DNA of 64,000 nt, taken from Bailinhaonella thermotolerans (GTDB lineage Bacteria; Actinomycetota; Actinomycetes; Streptosporangiales; Streptosporangiaceae). The DNA lies in NCBI RefSeq assembly GCF_003594875.1, contig NZ_QZEY01000016.1, positions 124,001 to 188,000 of the forward strand, read 5' to 3'. The position numbers and the translations under genes were made by a program. The notes beneath the pieces were generated by a model. That model was not told the DNA's origin, made no database searches, and worked only from the letters and a program-made list of their open reading frames with translations. Numbering within the stretch: position 1 is the first letter of the stretch; the number at the start of each line of letters is the position of its first letter. Below, one piece after another: positions 31,546 to 44,699 of this stretch.

Positions 31546-32757
31546 ATGACGCTGACCGTGCTCATGAACGCGGGCCCGTGGCTGCCCGTGCCGCCCGGCG
31601 GGTACGGCGGGATCGAGAACGTGATCGCCACGCTCGTGCCCGAGCTGCGCGCCCGGGGCGTCCGGGTGATCCTGGCCGGGGTGGGCTCGTCCACCCTGGA
31701 GGCCGACGAGCTGGTCTCGGTGTACGCCGAGGGCCGGTTCGCGCACATCCAGGACCCGTACAACCGGGTGATGGGCATCGCCCACGCCCACATGCGCGGC
31801 GTGCTGGACGCCCTGCGGGAGCGGGACGACGTGGACCTCGTGCACGACCACCTGGAGGTCGTCGGGCCCGCCGTGCTGTCGGCCGCCGGGCGGTCGGTCC
31901 CGCCCGTGCTCCACACGCTCCACTGGGACCTGGCCAAGCACCCGGAGTTCTACGGCCGCTTCGACGGGGCGGGCCGCCTGTTCGTCAACGGGGTCTCCGC
32001 CGACCAGCTCACCCACGCGCCCCCCGCCCTGCGCGCCCACGCCCTCGGGCACGTCCACCTGGCCACCCCCCTCGCCTACGACCCTCCGTACGGCGGCGCG
32101 CCCGGCGCGAGCCGTACGGCCGGGGAGGCGGTAGGGGGTGCGGCGGGGGGATGGCGCGCTCCGGCGAAGGGGGAGTACGTGGTCGCGATGGGGCGGATCA
32201 CGGCGCTGAAGGGGACCCACATCGCGGCGCGGATGTGCCGGGCGGCGAACGTGCCGCTGGTGCTGGCGGGGCCGGTGAACGGGATCGGCACGCCGGAGGA
32301 GCTGGCCGAGGCGGTCGCCGACCCGGCGCATCCCGCCCACGCGTCCCCTGACGTGCGGTACTACGCCGAGGAGGTCGCCCCGCACGTGGACGGGGACCTG
32401 GTGCGCTGGGTGGGCGCCGTGGGCGGGGCCGACCGGGACGAGCTGGTGGCGCGGGCGCGCGCGGCGGTGTTCCCGCTCTGCTGGGCCGAGCCGGGCGGGA
32501 CCGCGATCGTGGAGGCGCTGGCACTCGGCACGGCGGTGGCGGGGTTCCGGCGTGGCTGCCTGCCCGAGCTGGTGGCCCACGGCCGCACGGGCTTCGTGGC
32601 CGACGACGAGCAGTCGCTGGCGCGGTTCCTGGACAAGGCGGAGGAGATCGATCCGGCCGAGTGCCGGGCCGAGGCGGTGCGCCGGTTCGGCCCGGGGGCG
32701 ATGGCGGAGCGTTACCTGCGGTTATACGAGCGTGTCCTCGGCGAGGCAGCGGTGTGA
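31546..32757 (+). CDS. GT4-family glycosyltransferase
   Basis: GT-B fold retaining transferase, 403 residues. N-terminal [21 protein letters not shown]-terminal donor site [20 protein letters not shown] with the E-x7-E pattern and [20 protein letters not shown] Gly/Ala-rich insert coded by two CCGTACGG-containing stretches (about 32080-32160) separates the domains. SD GAGGGAGG upstream of ATG 31546. Being next to gpgS suggests it adds a sugar (mannose or glucose) to glucosylglycerate or its phosphate, but an envelope role is equally possible. The kinase gene begins 79 bp downstream. Confidence 0.83.
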   Translation: MTLTVLMNAGPWLPVPPGGYGGIENVIATLVPELRARGVRVILAGVGSSTLEADELVSVYAEGRFAHIQDPYNRVMGIAHAHMRGVLDALRERDDVDLVHDHLEVVGPAVLSAAGRSVPPVLHTLHWDLAKHPEFYGRFDGAGRLFVNGVSADQLTHAPPALRAHALGHVHLATPLAYDPPYGGAPGASRTAGEAVGGAAGGWRAPAKGEYVVAMGRITALKGTHIAARMCRAANVPLVLAGPVNGIGTPEELAEAVADPAHPAHASPDVRYYAEEVAPHVDGDLVRWVGAVGGADRDELVARARAAVFPLCWAEPGGTAIVEALALGTAVAGFRRGCLPELVAHGRTGFVADDEQSLARFLDKAEEIDPAECRAEAVRRFGPGAMAERYLRLYERVLGEAAV

Positions 32758-32836
32758 GTCCTTCCGGTCGTAGCGATGACTGGGGCGGACCCGATTTGCT
32801 GTGCGATGCTTCGGATACTCGGACCTGGGGACGGAC

Positions 32837-37021
<4,185 letters not shown>

Positions 37022-37031
37022 CGGACGTGAT

Positions 37032-37072
37032 CGGGGGCGTCCCGGGCGGCCGATCCGCCCGGGACGCCCCCG
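37032..37072. terminator. Bidirectional terminator hairpin
   Basis: Perfect 18-bp stem (37032-37049 with 37055-37072) and 5-base loop, 10 bases after the kinase stop and 12 before the stop of the convergent lectin-like gene. Confidence 0.88.
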
Positions 37073-37084
37073 GTGACCGGTCCG

Positions 37085-37651
37085 TCAGGTGCCGGGCACG
37101 CGGACCAGGCGGAAGCGCTGGTTCCAGTCCCCGTGGCAGGGGAAGTGCTGAACGATCTTGAACTTGCGCCGGGACTTGCCGTACACGTCCATGCAGTCCC
37201 CGTTGTAGTACGAGCGGAAGTGCTGGTACCGGCCCGCCCACAGGGCGCGCGGGCTCTCCACGCGCCAGGTGGCGCGCTCCCGGATCAGCACGCCCGTGTC
37301 GCAGCGCTCCTGCCGGACGCGCCGGTCGTCCCCCAGCGGGACGGTGGCGCACAGCCCGGTGTGCCGGTTCACCAGCACGACCGCGTGGCCCCAGTTCAGG
37401 ACGCGCCAGTGGTGGGACGCGTCGTTCCCGCCCGCCTGCAGGACGCCGGGCCCGTCCGGCGTCCACCGCGTCTCGGCCATCAGGCTGCGCCCGCTGTGGC
37501 CTGCGATGATGTAGTAGTACGGCCCGTGCCCGGCCTTGGCCGGAGCCGCCGAGGACGGCGTGGTCACGACGGTCGTGGCCAGGACGCCGAGTCCGGCCGC
37601 GGCCACGAGCACCGATGTCCGGCGCCGGGCGCGGCGGGATTTTTCGTGCAT
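37085..37651 (-). CDS. Secreted ricin-B-lectin-like protein
   Basis: 188 residues: basic start, hydrophobic SVLVAAAGLGVLATTVVTT and an AxA-type cleavage region (SSAAPAKA), so exported. The mature part has beta-trefoil features: YYIIAGHSGRSLMAETRW, ASHHWRVLNWGHAVVLVN, GLCATVP, CMDVYGKSRRKFKIVQHFPC and NQRFRLVRV (the QxW-like end). Single trefoil with several Cys. Ligand unknown; could bind cell-wall or plant sugars. ATG 37651. Divergent from the membrane glycosyltransferase gene. Confidence 0.68.
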   Translation of the reverse strand: MHEKSRRARRRTSVLVAAAGLGVLATTVVTTPSSAAPAKAGHGPYYYIIAGHSGRSLMAETRWTPDGPGVLQAGGNDASHHWRVLNWGHAVVLVNRHTGLCATVPLGDDRRVRQERCDTGVLIRERATWRVESPRALWAGRYQHFRSYYNGDCMDVYGKSRRKFKIVQHFPCHGDWNQRFRLVRVPGT

Positions 37652-38018
37652 GACGATCCCCCGAGAACGTGAGTGGGCGCGGTCGTCTCCCGCGGGTCGC
37701 GAGAGCCGCCGCGATCACACGCTCGCACCCCGTGTCCTATTCGGCGCCCAACCGGCGGTATCGGGTGATCAAAATTCCCGGTTGGCGTGGGGTGACCCCG
37801 GTGCCGGACATGGCACCGGAAGGCGCCGGTGCCGCTCCTGGCCGGGCTCGTGGCCCCTGCACCGAACCATTGCGCTCTGTTGGGGTTAGCCGGAATTCGG
37901 CGAGGAGAGATCGCTTCTGTCCGTCCGGACGCCGTCCGCCCTTCTCGCGCGGAGCCCGGACTTCACCAGGCCGCGCCGCCCGCTGATCCACGCGCCCGGC
38001 CCGACCATGAGGGGATAG
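37652..38018. other. 367-bp divergent intergenic region
   Basis: Holds the promoters of the lectin-like gene and the glycosyltransferase operon. Visible structure: CAACCGG (37749-37755) with CCGGTTG (37778-37784) around an AT-rich TGATCAAAATTC, and a hairpin GGCACCGG / CCGGTGCC (37812-37833). No gene and no riboswitch that I recognise. Confidence 0.5.
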
Positions 38019-40298
38019 ATGCGGGGACTCGTCGTCGTCCTCCCGGCCTACCGGGAGGAAGCCAATCTGGAGACCACGGTGACGGACTTCCTGCGCGTCC
38101 TGGACGAGGTCGGCGAGCCGCACCGGATCGTCGTGGTGGACGACGGCAGCGAGGACGGCACGGGCGCGGTGGCCGCCGAGCTGGCCGCCCGCCACCCCGG
38201 CCGGGTCGAGGTGGTCCGCCACGACACCAACCAGGGGTACGGCGCCGCCGTGCGCTCCGGCATCGCCGCGGCGCTGGAGCACACCGACTGCGAGGCGGTG
38301 TTCCTCACCGACGCCGACGGCCAGTTCCGCGCCCGGCAGCTCCCGGAGTTCCTGGAGGAGGCGCGGCGTGAGCGGGCGGACGTGGTGGTCGGCTACCGGG
38401 CCGGCCGCGCCGACCCGCTCGTCCGCCGGGTCAACGGCTACCTGTGGAACCGGATCTGCCGGCTGCTGCTCGGCGTGGCCGTACGCGACGTGGACTGCGC
38501 CTACAAGCTGATCGACCGGCGCCTGCTGGAGCGCGTCCGGCTGCGCGGCGACGCGGCGGCGATCTCGCCGGAGCTGCTGGCCCGGTTGCGCGACCTGGAC
38601 GCGCGCATCGTGCAGCGCCCCGTCGAGCACTTCCCCCGGCGGTACGGCCAGCAGACCGGCGGGTGGCCGTCCGTCATCGCGCGCTCGCTGGTCGCGCTGC
38701 TCGGGATCTGGCTGGAGCTGCTCGGGCGGCGACCGGCCGGCCGGGCCGCGCTGCGGCTGGCGCGCCCGCGCGACCCGCTGCTCGCCGGCTTCACGGCGGC
38801 GGCCATCGCCGTCTCGATCGTGGCCTGCCTGTACTTCTCGCCCCACGCGCTGGCCTACCTGGACGCCGAGGCGCACATGCTCATCGCCCGCCGGGTGATC
38901 AGCGCCTCGACGCCCGGCGTCGCCCAGCTCGGGGCCGTGTGGCTGCCGCTGCCCCACCTGCTCACGCTGCCCACGATCTGGATGGACGCGTGGTACCACT
39001 CCGGGCTGGCCGGGACCGTGATCTCGATGGCGGGCTTCGTCATCGCCGCCCGCTGTCTCTACCGGATCGCGCACGTCCTGACCGGGCACCGGCTCGCCGG
39101 GCTCGTGGCCGGGCTGATGTTCGTCTCCTGCCCGAACGTGCTCTACCTGCAGAGCACGCCGATGACGGAGCTGCCGCTGATCGCCTGCGTCGCGATGGGC
39201 GCGCTCCAGCTCCTGCTGTGGACCCGCACCGGCGACCAGCGCCGCCTCGCGCTCACCGCGGGCGCGGTGCTGCTCGGCACGCTGACCAGGTACGAGGCGT
39301 GGGTGTTCGGCATGGCCGTGGCGCTGGTCGTGGCCGGCGTGGCCTGGCGGCGCTCGCCGCGGGGGGAACGGCTGCGCCGCACGGTCGCCGAGGTCGTGTT
39401 CTTCACGGTCCTGGCCTGGGCCGGGATCGCCGGATGGGTCGCCTGGAACGCCGTCATCTTCGGCGACCCGCTGTACTTCCTGCGGGGGGAGTTCGCCGAG
39501 CCGTCCCTGTGGGTCTCCGGCGACGAGGCCACGCGCGGCGACTGGGCCACCTCCGCGGCGGCGTACTTCTACGCGATGCGCGGGGACATCGGCACCGCCG
39601 GGCTCGTGCTCGCGGCCCTGGGGCTCGTGTGCCTCCTCGCGCGGCACCGCCTGCGGGCGGACGCGCTCGTCCCGCTGACCCTGCTGGTGTTCGTGCCGTT
39701 CTTCGTCTACGCGCTCTACACCGGGGAGCGCCCGCTCCAGGTCCCCGAGATCAGCGGCAGGCTCTACAACGTCCGGTTCGCGCTGATCATGATCCTGCCG
39801 GTGGCCGTCCTCTCCGCCTACCTGGTCGCGGAGGTACGGCGGAGCCTGCGCGCGCCCGTGCGGTTCACCGGGTACGCCGCCGTCGGCGGGGCGCTGGCCG
39901 CCACCGGCCTGTCGGCGACCCTGTCCGGCGTGGACACCCTGGAGGAGGCCCAGGGCTTCCGCGCCCGGGCGGAGAACCAGGCGCAGTCCCGCGCGGCGTC
40001 CTGGCTGCGCGCCAACTACGACGGCGGGACCGTGCTGATGCAGTCGTTCGGCAACGAGATCATGATGTTCGAGTCCCGCATCCCGCTGCGCCGGGTCGTC
40101 TACGAGGGCAGCTTCCGGCAGTGGCGGCCCGCGCTCGCCGATCCCGGGCCGCGCGGCATCCGGTGGATCCACATCGGGCTCGCGCCCACCACCGACGACG
40201 ACGTCTGGGAGTCCCTGCGCGGCGACCCCGACCTCGACGGCTACACGCTGGTCTACCGCGCTTCCGACCGGCTGGTCTACCGGAGAAAGGACTCATGA
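38019..40298 (+). CDS. GT2-GT-C fusion membrane glycosyltransferase
   Basis: 759 residues. The first 240 are a cytosolic GT2 domain of the DPM1/polyprenol-phosphate glycosyltransferase type (LVVVLPAYREEANLETTV, VVVDDGSEDGTGAV, FLTDADGQF with the DxD site). The rest is a polytopic GT-C/PMT-like domain starting LDAEAHMLIARRVISAS, with about ten helices and RYEAWVFG, plus a soluble C-terminal tail. A fused enzyme could make a lipid-linked sugar and pass it on outside the membrane. AGGGGAT before ATG 38019. Stop overlaps the next gene. Confidence 0.78.
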   Translation: MRGLVVVLPAYREEANLETTVTDFLRVLDEVGEPHRIVVVDDGSEDGTGAVAAELAARHPGRVEVVRHDTNQGYGAAVRSGIAAALEHTDCEAVFLTDADGQFRARQLPEFLEEARRERADVVVGYRAGRADPLVRRVNGYLWNRICRLLLGVAVRDVDCAYKLIDRRLLERVRLRGDAAAISPELLARLRDLDARIVQRPVEHFPRRYGQQTGGWPSVIARSLVALLGIWLELLGRRPAGRAALRLARPRDPLLAGFTAAAIAVSIVACLYFSPHALAYLDAEAHMLIARRVISASTPGVAQLGAVWLPLPHLLTLPTIWMDAWYHSGLAGTVISMAGFVIAARCLYRIAHVLTGHRLAGLVAGLMFVSCPNVLYLQSTPMTELPLIACVAMGALQLLLWTRTGDQRRLALTAGAVLLGTLTRYEAWVFGMAVALVVAGVAWRRSPRGERLRRTVAEVVFFTVLAWAGIAGWVAWNAVIFGDPLYFLRGEFAEPSLWVSGDEATRGDWATSAAAYFYAMRGDIGTAGLVLAALGLVCLLARHRLRADALVPLTLLVFVPFFVYALYTGERPLQVPEISGRLYNVRFALIMILPVAVLSAYLVAEVRRSLRAPVRFTGYAAVGGALAATGLSATLSGVDTLEEAQGFRARAENQAQSRAASWLRANYDGGTVLMQSFGNEIMMFESRIPLRRVVYEGSFRQWRPALADPGPRGIRWIHIGLAPTTDDDVWESLRGDPDLDGYTLVYRASDRLVYRRKDS

Positions 40299-41752
40299 GC
40301 GCCATCGCCCCGCTTCCCGAGGAGCTGAGCGCCCGGCGGGTGCTCGGCCGCGGCCAGCGCGACGCCGCGCTGCTCGCCCTGGCCGCGCTCGCCGCCGCCG
40401 CGGTCGTCCTGGGGGTCCCCGCCGTGGCCACCGCCGGGGTCGCCGTCGTGACCGCCGCCTACACCCTCGTCGTCACGTTCAAGCTGCTGCTGGTCTGCGT
40501 GTCCGGCCGGGCTCCGGTGCTGCGGTTCGGCGAGGCGGACCTCGCCGCCGTGCCCGAGGCCGAGCTGCCGCCGTACACGCTGCTCGTGCCGCTCTACCGC
40601 GAGCACAAGATGGTCCCGGGGCTCGTCGCCCGGCTGGCGGCGCTGGACTACCCCGCCGACCGCCTCCAGGTGCTGTTCCTGGTCGAGGAGGACGACCAGG
40701 AGACCTGGATCGCGCTGGACGACGTCCCCAAGCCGCCGGGGTTCGAGGTGGTCCTGGTCCCGCCGGAGGGCCCGCGCACCAAGCCGAAGGCCTGCAACGT
40801 GGGCCTGGCCCGAGCCCGCGGCGACTTCTGCGTGATCTACGACGCCGAGGACCGGCCCGACCCCGACCAGCTCCGCAAGGCGGTGGCGGCCTTCCGCTCG
40901 CTGCCCCGCTGGGTCGTCTGCGTGCAGGCCGAGCTGCGGTACTGGAACCCCTGGACCAACTGGCTGACCCGCTGCTTCGCCGCCGAGTACGCCTACAACT
41001 TCGGGCTGTTCCTGCGCGGGCTCGACCGCTTCCGGCTGCCGATCCCGCTCGGCGGCACCTCCAACCACTTCCGCGCCGACGCGCTGCGCGACCTCGGCGG
41101 CTGGGACCCGCACAACGTGACCGAGGACGCCGACCTGGGGATCCGCATCGCCCGCCGGGGCTGGGGCGTGCGCATGATGGAGTCGGTGACCGAGGAGGAG
41201 GCCAACAGCCGCGTCTACAACTGGCTCCGCCAGCGCAGCCGCTGGATCAAGGGCTACTACCAGACCTGGCTGGTCCACATGCGCTCGCCGTGGCGGCTCT
41301 GGCGGGAGCTCGGGCCCCGGGGGTTCCTGGCCTTCCACCTCACCTTCGGGTTCCCGACGCTGACGACGCTGGTCAACCCGGTCTTCTGGGCGCTCACCGC
41401 GGCGTACCTGGTCGTCGGCCCGGACCCGATCTCGCCGCTCTTCCCCGCCCCCGTCTTCTACGTGGGCGTGCTGGCGATGCTGCTGGGCAACCTGCTGGTG
41501 ATCTACTCGCTCATGCTCGGCTGCCTGGAGCGGAACCTCCACGGCGCGGTCCCGGCCATGCTGCTGGCCCCGGCGTACTGGGCGCTGATGAGCCTGGCGG
41601 CGATCAAGGCGCTGTGCCAGCTCGCCCGGCCGGTCAAGCGCCACTACTGGGAGCTGACCGAGCACGGCCTGGTCACGGAGGCGGACGCCCGTCCCGAGCC
41701 CTGGTGGCGGCGGCCCATCCTGCGCCGCCGTGAGGACACCGGCGCGGCCTGA
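40295..41752 (+). CDS. Processive-type GT2 glycosyltransferase, cellulose-synthase-like
   Basis: 485 residues: two N-terminal helices, a large cytosolic GT2 domain (LLVPLYREHKMVPGLVARLA, VIYDAEDRPDP for metal-nucleotide binding, NVTEDADLGIRIARRGWGV with the TED motif, and QRSRWIKGYYQTWLVH, the QxxRW motif) and about four C-terminal helices. These are the D, DxD, TED, QxxRW signatures of beta-glycan synthases. Start ATG 40295 overlaps the previous stop; GAGAAAGG lies upstream. With the fusion enzyme before it, it probably builds a surface polysaccharide or glycolipid. Ends 13 bp from the convergent ABC gene. Confidence 0.85.
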   Translation: MSAIAPLPEELSARRVLGRGQRDAALLALAALAAAAVVLGVPAVATAGVAVVTAAYTLVVTFKLLLVCVSGRAPVLRFGEADLAAVPEAELPPYTLLVPLYREHKMVPGLVARLAALDYPADRLQVLFLVEEDDQETWIALDDVPKPPGFEVVLVPPEGPRTKPKACNVGLARARGDFCVIYDAEDRPDPDQLRKAVAAFRSLPRWVVCVQAELRYWNPWTNWLTRCFAAEYAYNFGLFLRGLDRFRLPIPLGGTSNHFRADALRDLGGWDPHNVTEDADLGIRIARRGWGVRMMESVTEEEANSRVYNWLRQRSRWIKGYYQTWLVHMRSPWRLWRELGPRGFLAFHLTFGFPTLTTLVNPVFWALTAAYLVVGPDPISPLFPAPVFYVGVLAMLLGNLLVIYSLMLGCLERNLHGAVPAMLLAPAYWALMSLAAIKALCQLARPVKRHYWELTEHGLVTEADARPEPWWRRPILRRREDTGAA

Positions 41753-41765
41753 CCGTGCCCGCGCC

Positions 41766-42611
41766 TCAGGCGATGGGCTCGTCGAGGAGGCAGTACGGCG
41801 CGTCGCGGCCGGAGTCGTGGAGCACCCGGCCGCGGACGCCGAAGACCTCCGCCAGCAGCGCGGGGGTGATCACCTGGGCGGGCGGGCCGTCTGCGTGGAC
41901 GCGGCCGGCCGCCAGGGCGACCACGCGGTCGGCGAAGCGGGCGGCGTGGTCCAGCTCGTGCAGCACCGTCACCACCGTCAGGCCGCGCCGATCGCGCAGC
42001 TCGCGGACCAGGGCCAGGACCTCCAGTTGGTGGCGCACGTCCAGGTGCGCGGTCGGCTCGTCGAGCAGCAGGACGGGCGCGTCCTGGGCGACCGCCAGCG
42101 CCAGCCGTACCCGCTGGCGCTCCCCTCCCGACAGCGTGTCCAGCGCCCGGTCCGCGAGGTGGGCCACGCCCGCCGCCGCCATCGCCGCGTCCGCCGTGCC
42201 GTCGTCGGGCTCCCACAGCATCCCCAGCGCCCCCCGGTGCGGGAACCGCCCCTGGCGCACGAGCTGGCGCGCCGTCAGCCCGGGCACCGGCGGCAGGGTC
42301 TGGTGGAGCACCGCGACCCGGCGGGAGATCTCGCGGCGCGAGGTCGCGGCCACGTCGCGCCCGGCCAGCCGCACCGAGCCCGCCGCCGGGGCCAGCAGCC
42401 CGGAGACCAGCCGCAGCAGGGTGGACTTGCCGCATCCGTTCGTGCCCACCAGCGCCACGAACTCCCCGGCGGCCACGTCGAGGTCCACCCCGCGCAGCAC
42501 CTCGCGATCGCCGTACGAGAACCGCAGTCCCCGCACGGAGATCGCCGGTCCGGGCGGGTCCTGCGCGCTCACCGGGTCCTGCCGCGCCGCGGCGCGGGTC
42601 TCGCCGATCAT
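41766..42611 (-). CDS. ABC transporter ATP-binding protein, metal-chelate type
   Basis: 281-residue FecE/FepC-like ATPase: Walker A GTNGCGKST, RRVAVLHQTLPPVPGL (Q-loop), signature LSGGERQRVRLALA, Walker B VLLLDEPTAHLD, H-loop VVTVLHELDHAARFAD. ATG 42611 has GAAGGG 8 bases upstream; ATG 42632 has no ribosome-binding site. Last gene of the leftward four-gene importer operon, energising the two permeases for uptake of a siderophore, zincophore or cobalamin-like chelate. Confidence 0.88.
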   Translation of the reverse strand: MIGETRAAARQDPVSAQDPPGPAISVRGLRFSYGDREVLRGVDLDVAAGEFVALVGTNGCGKSTLLRLVSGLLAPAAGSVRLAGRDVAATSRREISRRVAVLHQTLPPVPGLTARQLVRQGRFPHRGALGMLWEPDDGTADAAMAAAGVAHLADRALDTLSGGERQRVRLALAVAQDAPVLLLDEPTAHLDVRHQLEVLALVRELRDRRGLTVVTVLHELDHAARFADRVVALAAGRVHADGPPAQVITPALLAEVFGVRGRVLHDSGRDAPYCLLDEPIA

Positions 42612-42681
42612 GAGGTCATCCCTTCGGAGCATGGACGGGGGTACGGACTGACGTCGCCGTCGCGGGGCGGGGAACGCCGGG

Positions 42682-43698
42682 TCATCCGGGGAGGTGGCGG
42701 GAGCGGCGGGCGACCGTGACGAGGACGGCCGCGCCGGCGAGGGCGGTGACGACGCCGGTGGGCACGCCCAGCCGGTGGGCGGCCCCGCCGTCGGCCAGCA
42801 GGCGGGTGGCGACCTGGGCGACGGCGTCCGCCAGCGTCACCGCGCCCGCCCCGAGGAGCGCGGCCAGCGGCACGCCCCGGCGCGGGTCGCCCCCGCTCGC
42901 CCACCGGGCGGCGTGCGGGACGACCAGGCCGACGAACGAGACGGCCCCGGCCAGGCTCGCGGCCCCGGCGGAGAGCGCGATGGCCGCGCCGAGCAGGAGC
43001 GCCCGCGCGACGCGCGGGTTCAGGCCGAGCGACGCGGCGTGCTCGTCACCTCCGGACAGCACCCCGAGCGCGGCCGCGCCGGCCCACGCCAGGAGAGTCC
43101 AGCCGCAGACCCACCACCAGCCGTGCGCCAGGTGCTCCCAGACCCGGCCTTCCACCGAGCCGATGAGCCAGCGCAGCGCGTTCCCGAACCTGCTGGGCTG
43201 ATAGGCGAGCAGCAGCGTGGTGAACCCCGCCAGCAGCGCCCCGCCCAGCAGCCCCGCGACGACCAGCCCCCCGGCGTCGGAGCGGCCCGCGATCACCCAG
43301 GTGACCAGCCCGCCCGCCGCCCCGCCCGCGAGCGCCGCCGCGAGCGCGCCCCCGGCCGAGTCCGCCGGGACCAGCCCGGACTGCAGCCCGGCGAGGATGC
43401 CCAGCACCGCCCCCGGGTTCACGCCCGTGAACTCCGGGGCCGCCAGCGGATTGCGCAGCGCGGTCTGGAGCACCAGCCCGGCCACGCCCAGCGCGGCCCC
43501 GGTGAGCAGCGCGGTCACCAGCCGGGGCGCCCCGAGCTCCGCCACGATCCGGTGGTCCAGCCCGCTCCGGTCCCCCAGCAGCGCCTCGGCCGCCGTCGCG
43601 GGGTCCGCGCCCCCGCGCGCCAGCAGGTGCGCCGCCGCCACGGCCAGGAGGCCCGTGACCACCCCGGCCCATCGGAGTACGGCTCGCGCCGGGCTCAC
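42682..43698 (-). CDS. FecCD-family ABC permease, second subunit
   Basis: 338-residue BtuC/FecD-type permease: RLVTALLTGAALGVAGLVLQ followed by TALRNPLAAPEFTGVNPGA, the conserved family block, and near the end SFVGLVVPHAARWASG, which couples to the ATPase. About nine to ten helices. GTG 43698 overlaps the preceding stop; GGAGG is 5 bases upstream. Confidence 0.88.
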   Translation of the reverse strand: MSPARAVLRWAGVVTGLLAVAAAHLLARGGADPATAAEALLGDRSGLDHRIVAELGAPRLVTALLTGAALGVAGLVLQTALRNPLAAPEFTGVNPGAVLGILAGLQSGLVPADSAGGALAAALAGGAAGGLVTWVIAGRSDAGGLVVAGLLGGALLAGFTTLLLAYQPSRFGNALRWLIGSVEGRVWEHLAHGWWWVCGWTLLAWAGAAALGVLSGGDEHAASLGLNPRVARALLLGAAIALSAGAASLAGAVSFVGLVVPHAARWASGGDPRRGVPLAALLGAGAVTLADAVAQVATRLLADGGAAHRLGVPTGVVTALAGAAVLVTVARRSRHLPG

Positions 43699-44699
43699 GC
43701 CGTCCTCCGGGCCAGGACGAGGGCGGCGACGGGGACGCCGGCCAGGGCCGTCCACGCGCCGAGCGGGGTCTCCACCGGGTCGAGGGCGGTCCGGGCGGCC
43801 AGGTCGGCGACGACCGTCACCGCCGCGCCCAGGGCCGCCGACCAGGGCAGCCAGGCGCGGGCCTCGCCGTGCGGGCGCAGCCGCCGGGCCAGGAGCGGGG
43901 CGAGGAACCCCACCCAGGCCAGCGGGCCGCAGGGCCCGGCCACGCAGCCGACGAGCAGCGCGGACACGGCCAGCACGCCGAGCCGGGCGCGGGCGGCGCG
44001 ACCCCCGAGCGCGGCGGCGGCCTCGTCGCCCAGCCGGAGCAGCCCGAGCGCGGGCACGCACAGCGCCACCAGCGGGACCGCCACCGCGATCCACGGGGCG
44101 ACATAGCCGACCTGGTCCCACATCACGCCGGTGAGGCTGCCGACGAGGTAGCGGAAGAGCAGGTCGTACTGGAGGCGGTCGGCGACGGAGAGGACGGCCA
44201 GCAGCGACGCCTGGAGGGCGGCGGACACCGCGGCCCCGATGAGCAGGACGGCGGCCGGTGAGCGGCCCAGCCGGGCGGCGGCCAGGCACAGGGCCCCGCC
44301 CGCCGCCGCCCCCGCCAGCCCGGCCACCGGGTGCAGCGCGAGCGGCACGGGCAGCGCCCACACGACGCAGACGGCGACGGCCAGCGCCGCTCCCGAGGAG
44401 ACGCCGATCAGCTCGGGCGCGGCCAGCCGGTTGCGCAGCGCCTCCTGGAGCAGCAGCCCGGCGGCGCCCACGGCGGCCCCGCCGAGCAGGGCCGTGACCA
44501 GCCGGGGCAGGCGCAGCTCCCAGACCACCACCGACTCGACCGAGACCGGCGCGCCCTGCCCGGCGGATCCCTCGAAGATCAGCGCCGGCAGGGCGTGCGG
44601 CGCGACGAGCGGCGTGCCGAGGCCGAGCGCGGCCACCGCCGCGCCCGCCAGCACGGCCACCGTGACGAGCGCGGGGGCCGCCTGGCGCACGGAGGTCAT
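43695..44699 (-). CDS. FecCD-family ABC permease, first subunit
   Basis: 334-residue permease paired with the next gene: RLPRLVTALLGGAAVGAAGL, LLQEALRNRLAAPELIGVSSG and the ATPase-coupling segment PLAWVGFLAPLLARRLRP. ATG 44699 overlaps the binding-protein stop (ATGA). Two distinct permeases are usual for iron-siderophore systems, fewer for cobalamin (BtuC dimer). Confidence 0.88.
   Translation of the reverse strand: MTSVRQAAPALVTVAVLAGAAVAALGLGTPLVAPHALPALIFEGSAGQGAPVSVESVVVWELRLPRLVTALLGGAAVGAAGLLLQEALRNRLAAPELIGVSSGAALAVAVCVVWALPVPLALHPVAGLAGAAAGGALCLAAARLGRSPAAVLLIGAAVSAALQASLLAVLSVADRLQYDLLFRYLVGSLTGVMWDQVGYVAPWIAVAVPLVALCVPALGLLRLGDEAAAALGGRAARARLGVLAVSALLVGCVAGPCGPLAWVGFLAPLLARRLRPHGEARAWLPWSAALGAAVTVVADLAARTALDPVETPLGAWTALAGVPVAALVLARRTA

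Noticed and set aside
37652-38018. Riboswitch or structured RNA ahead of the glycosyltransferase operon
   Set aside because: Only short isolated dyads; no conserved core of a known riboswitch class could be recognised.
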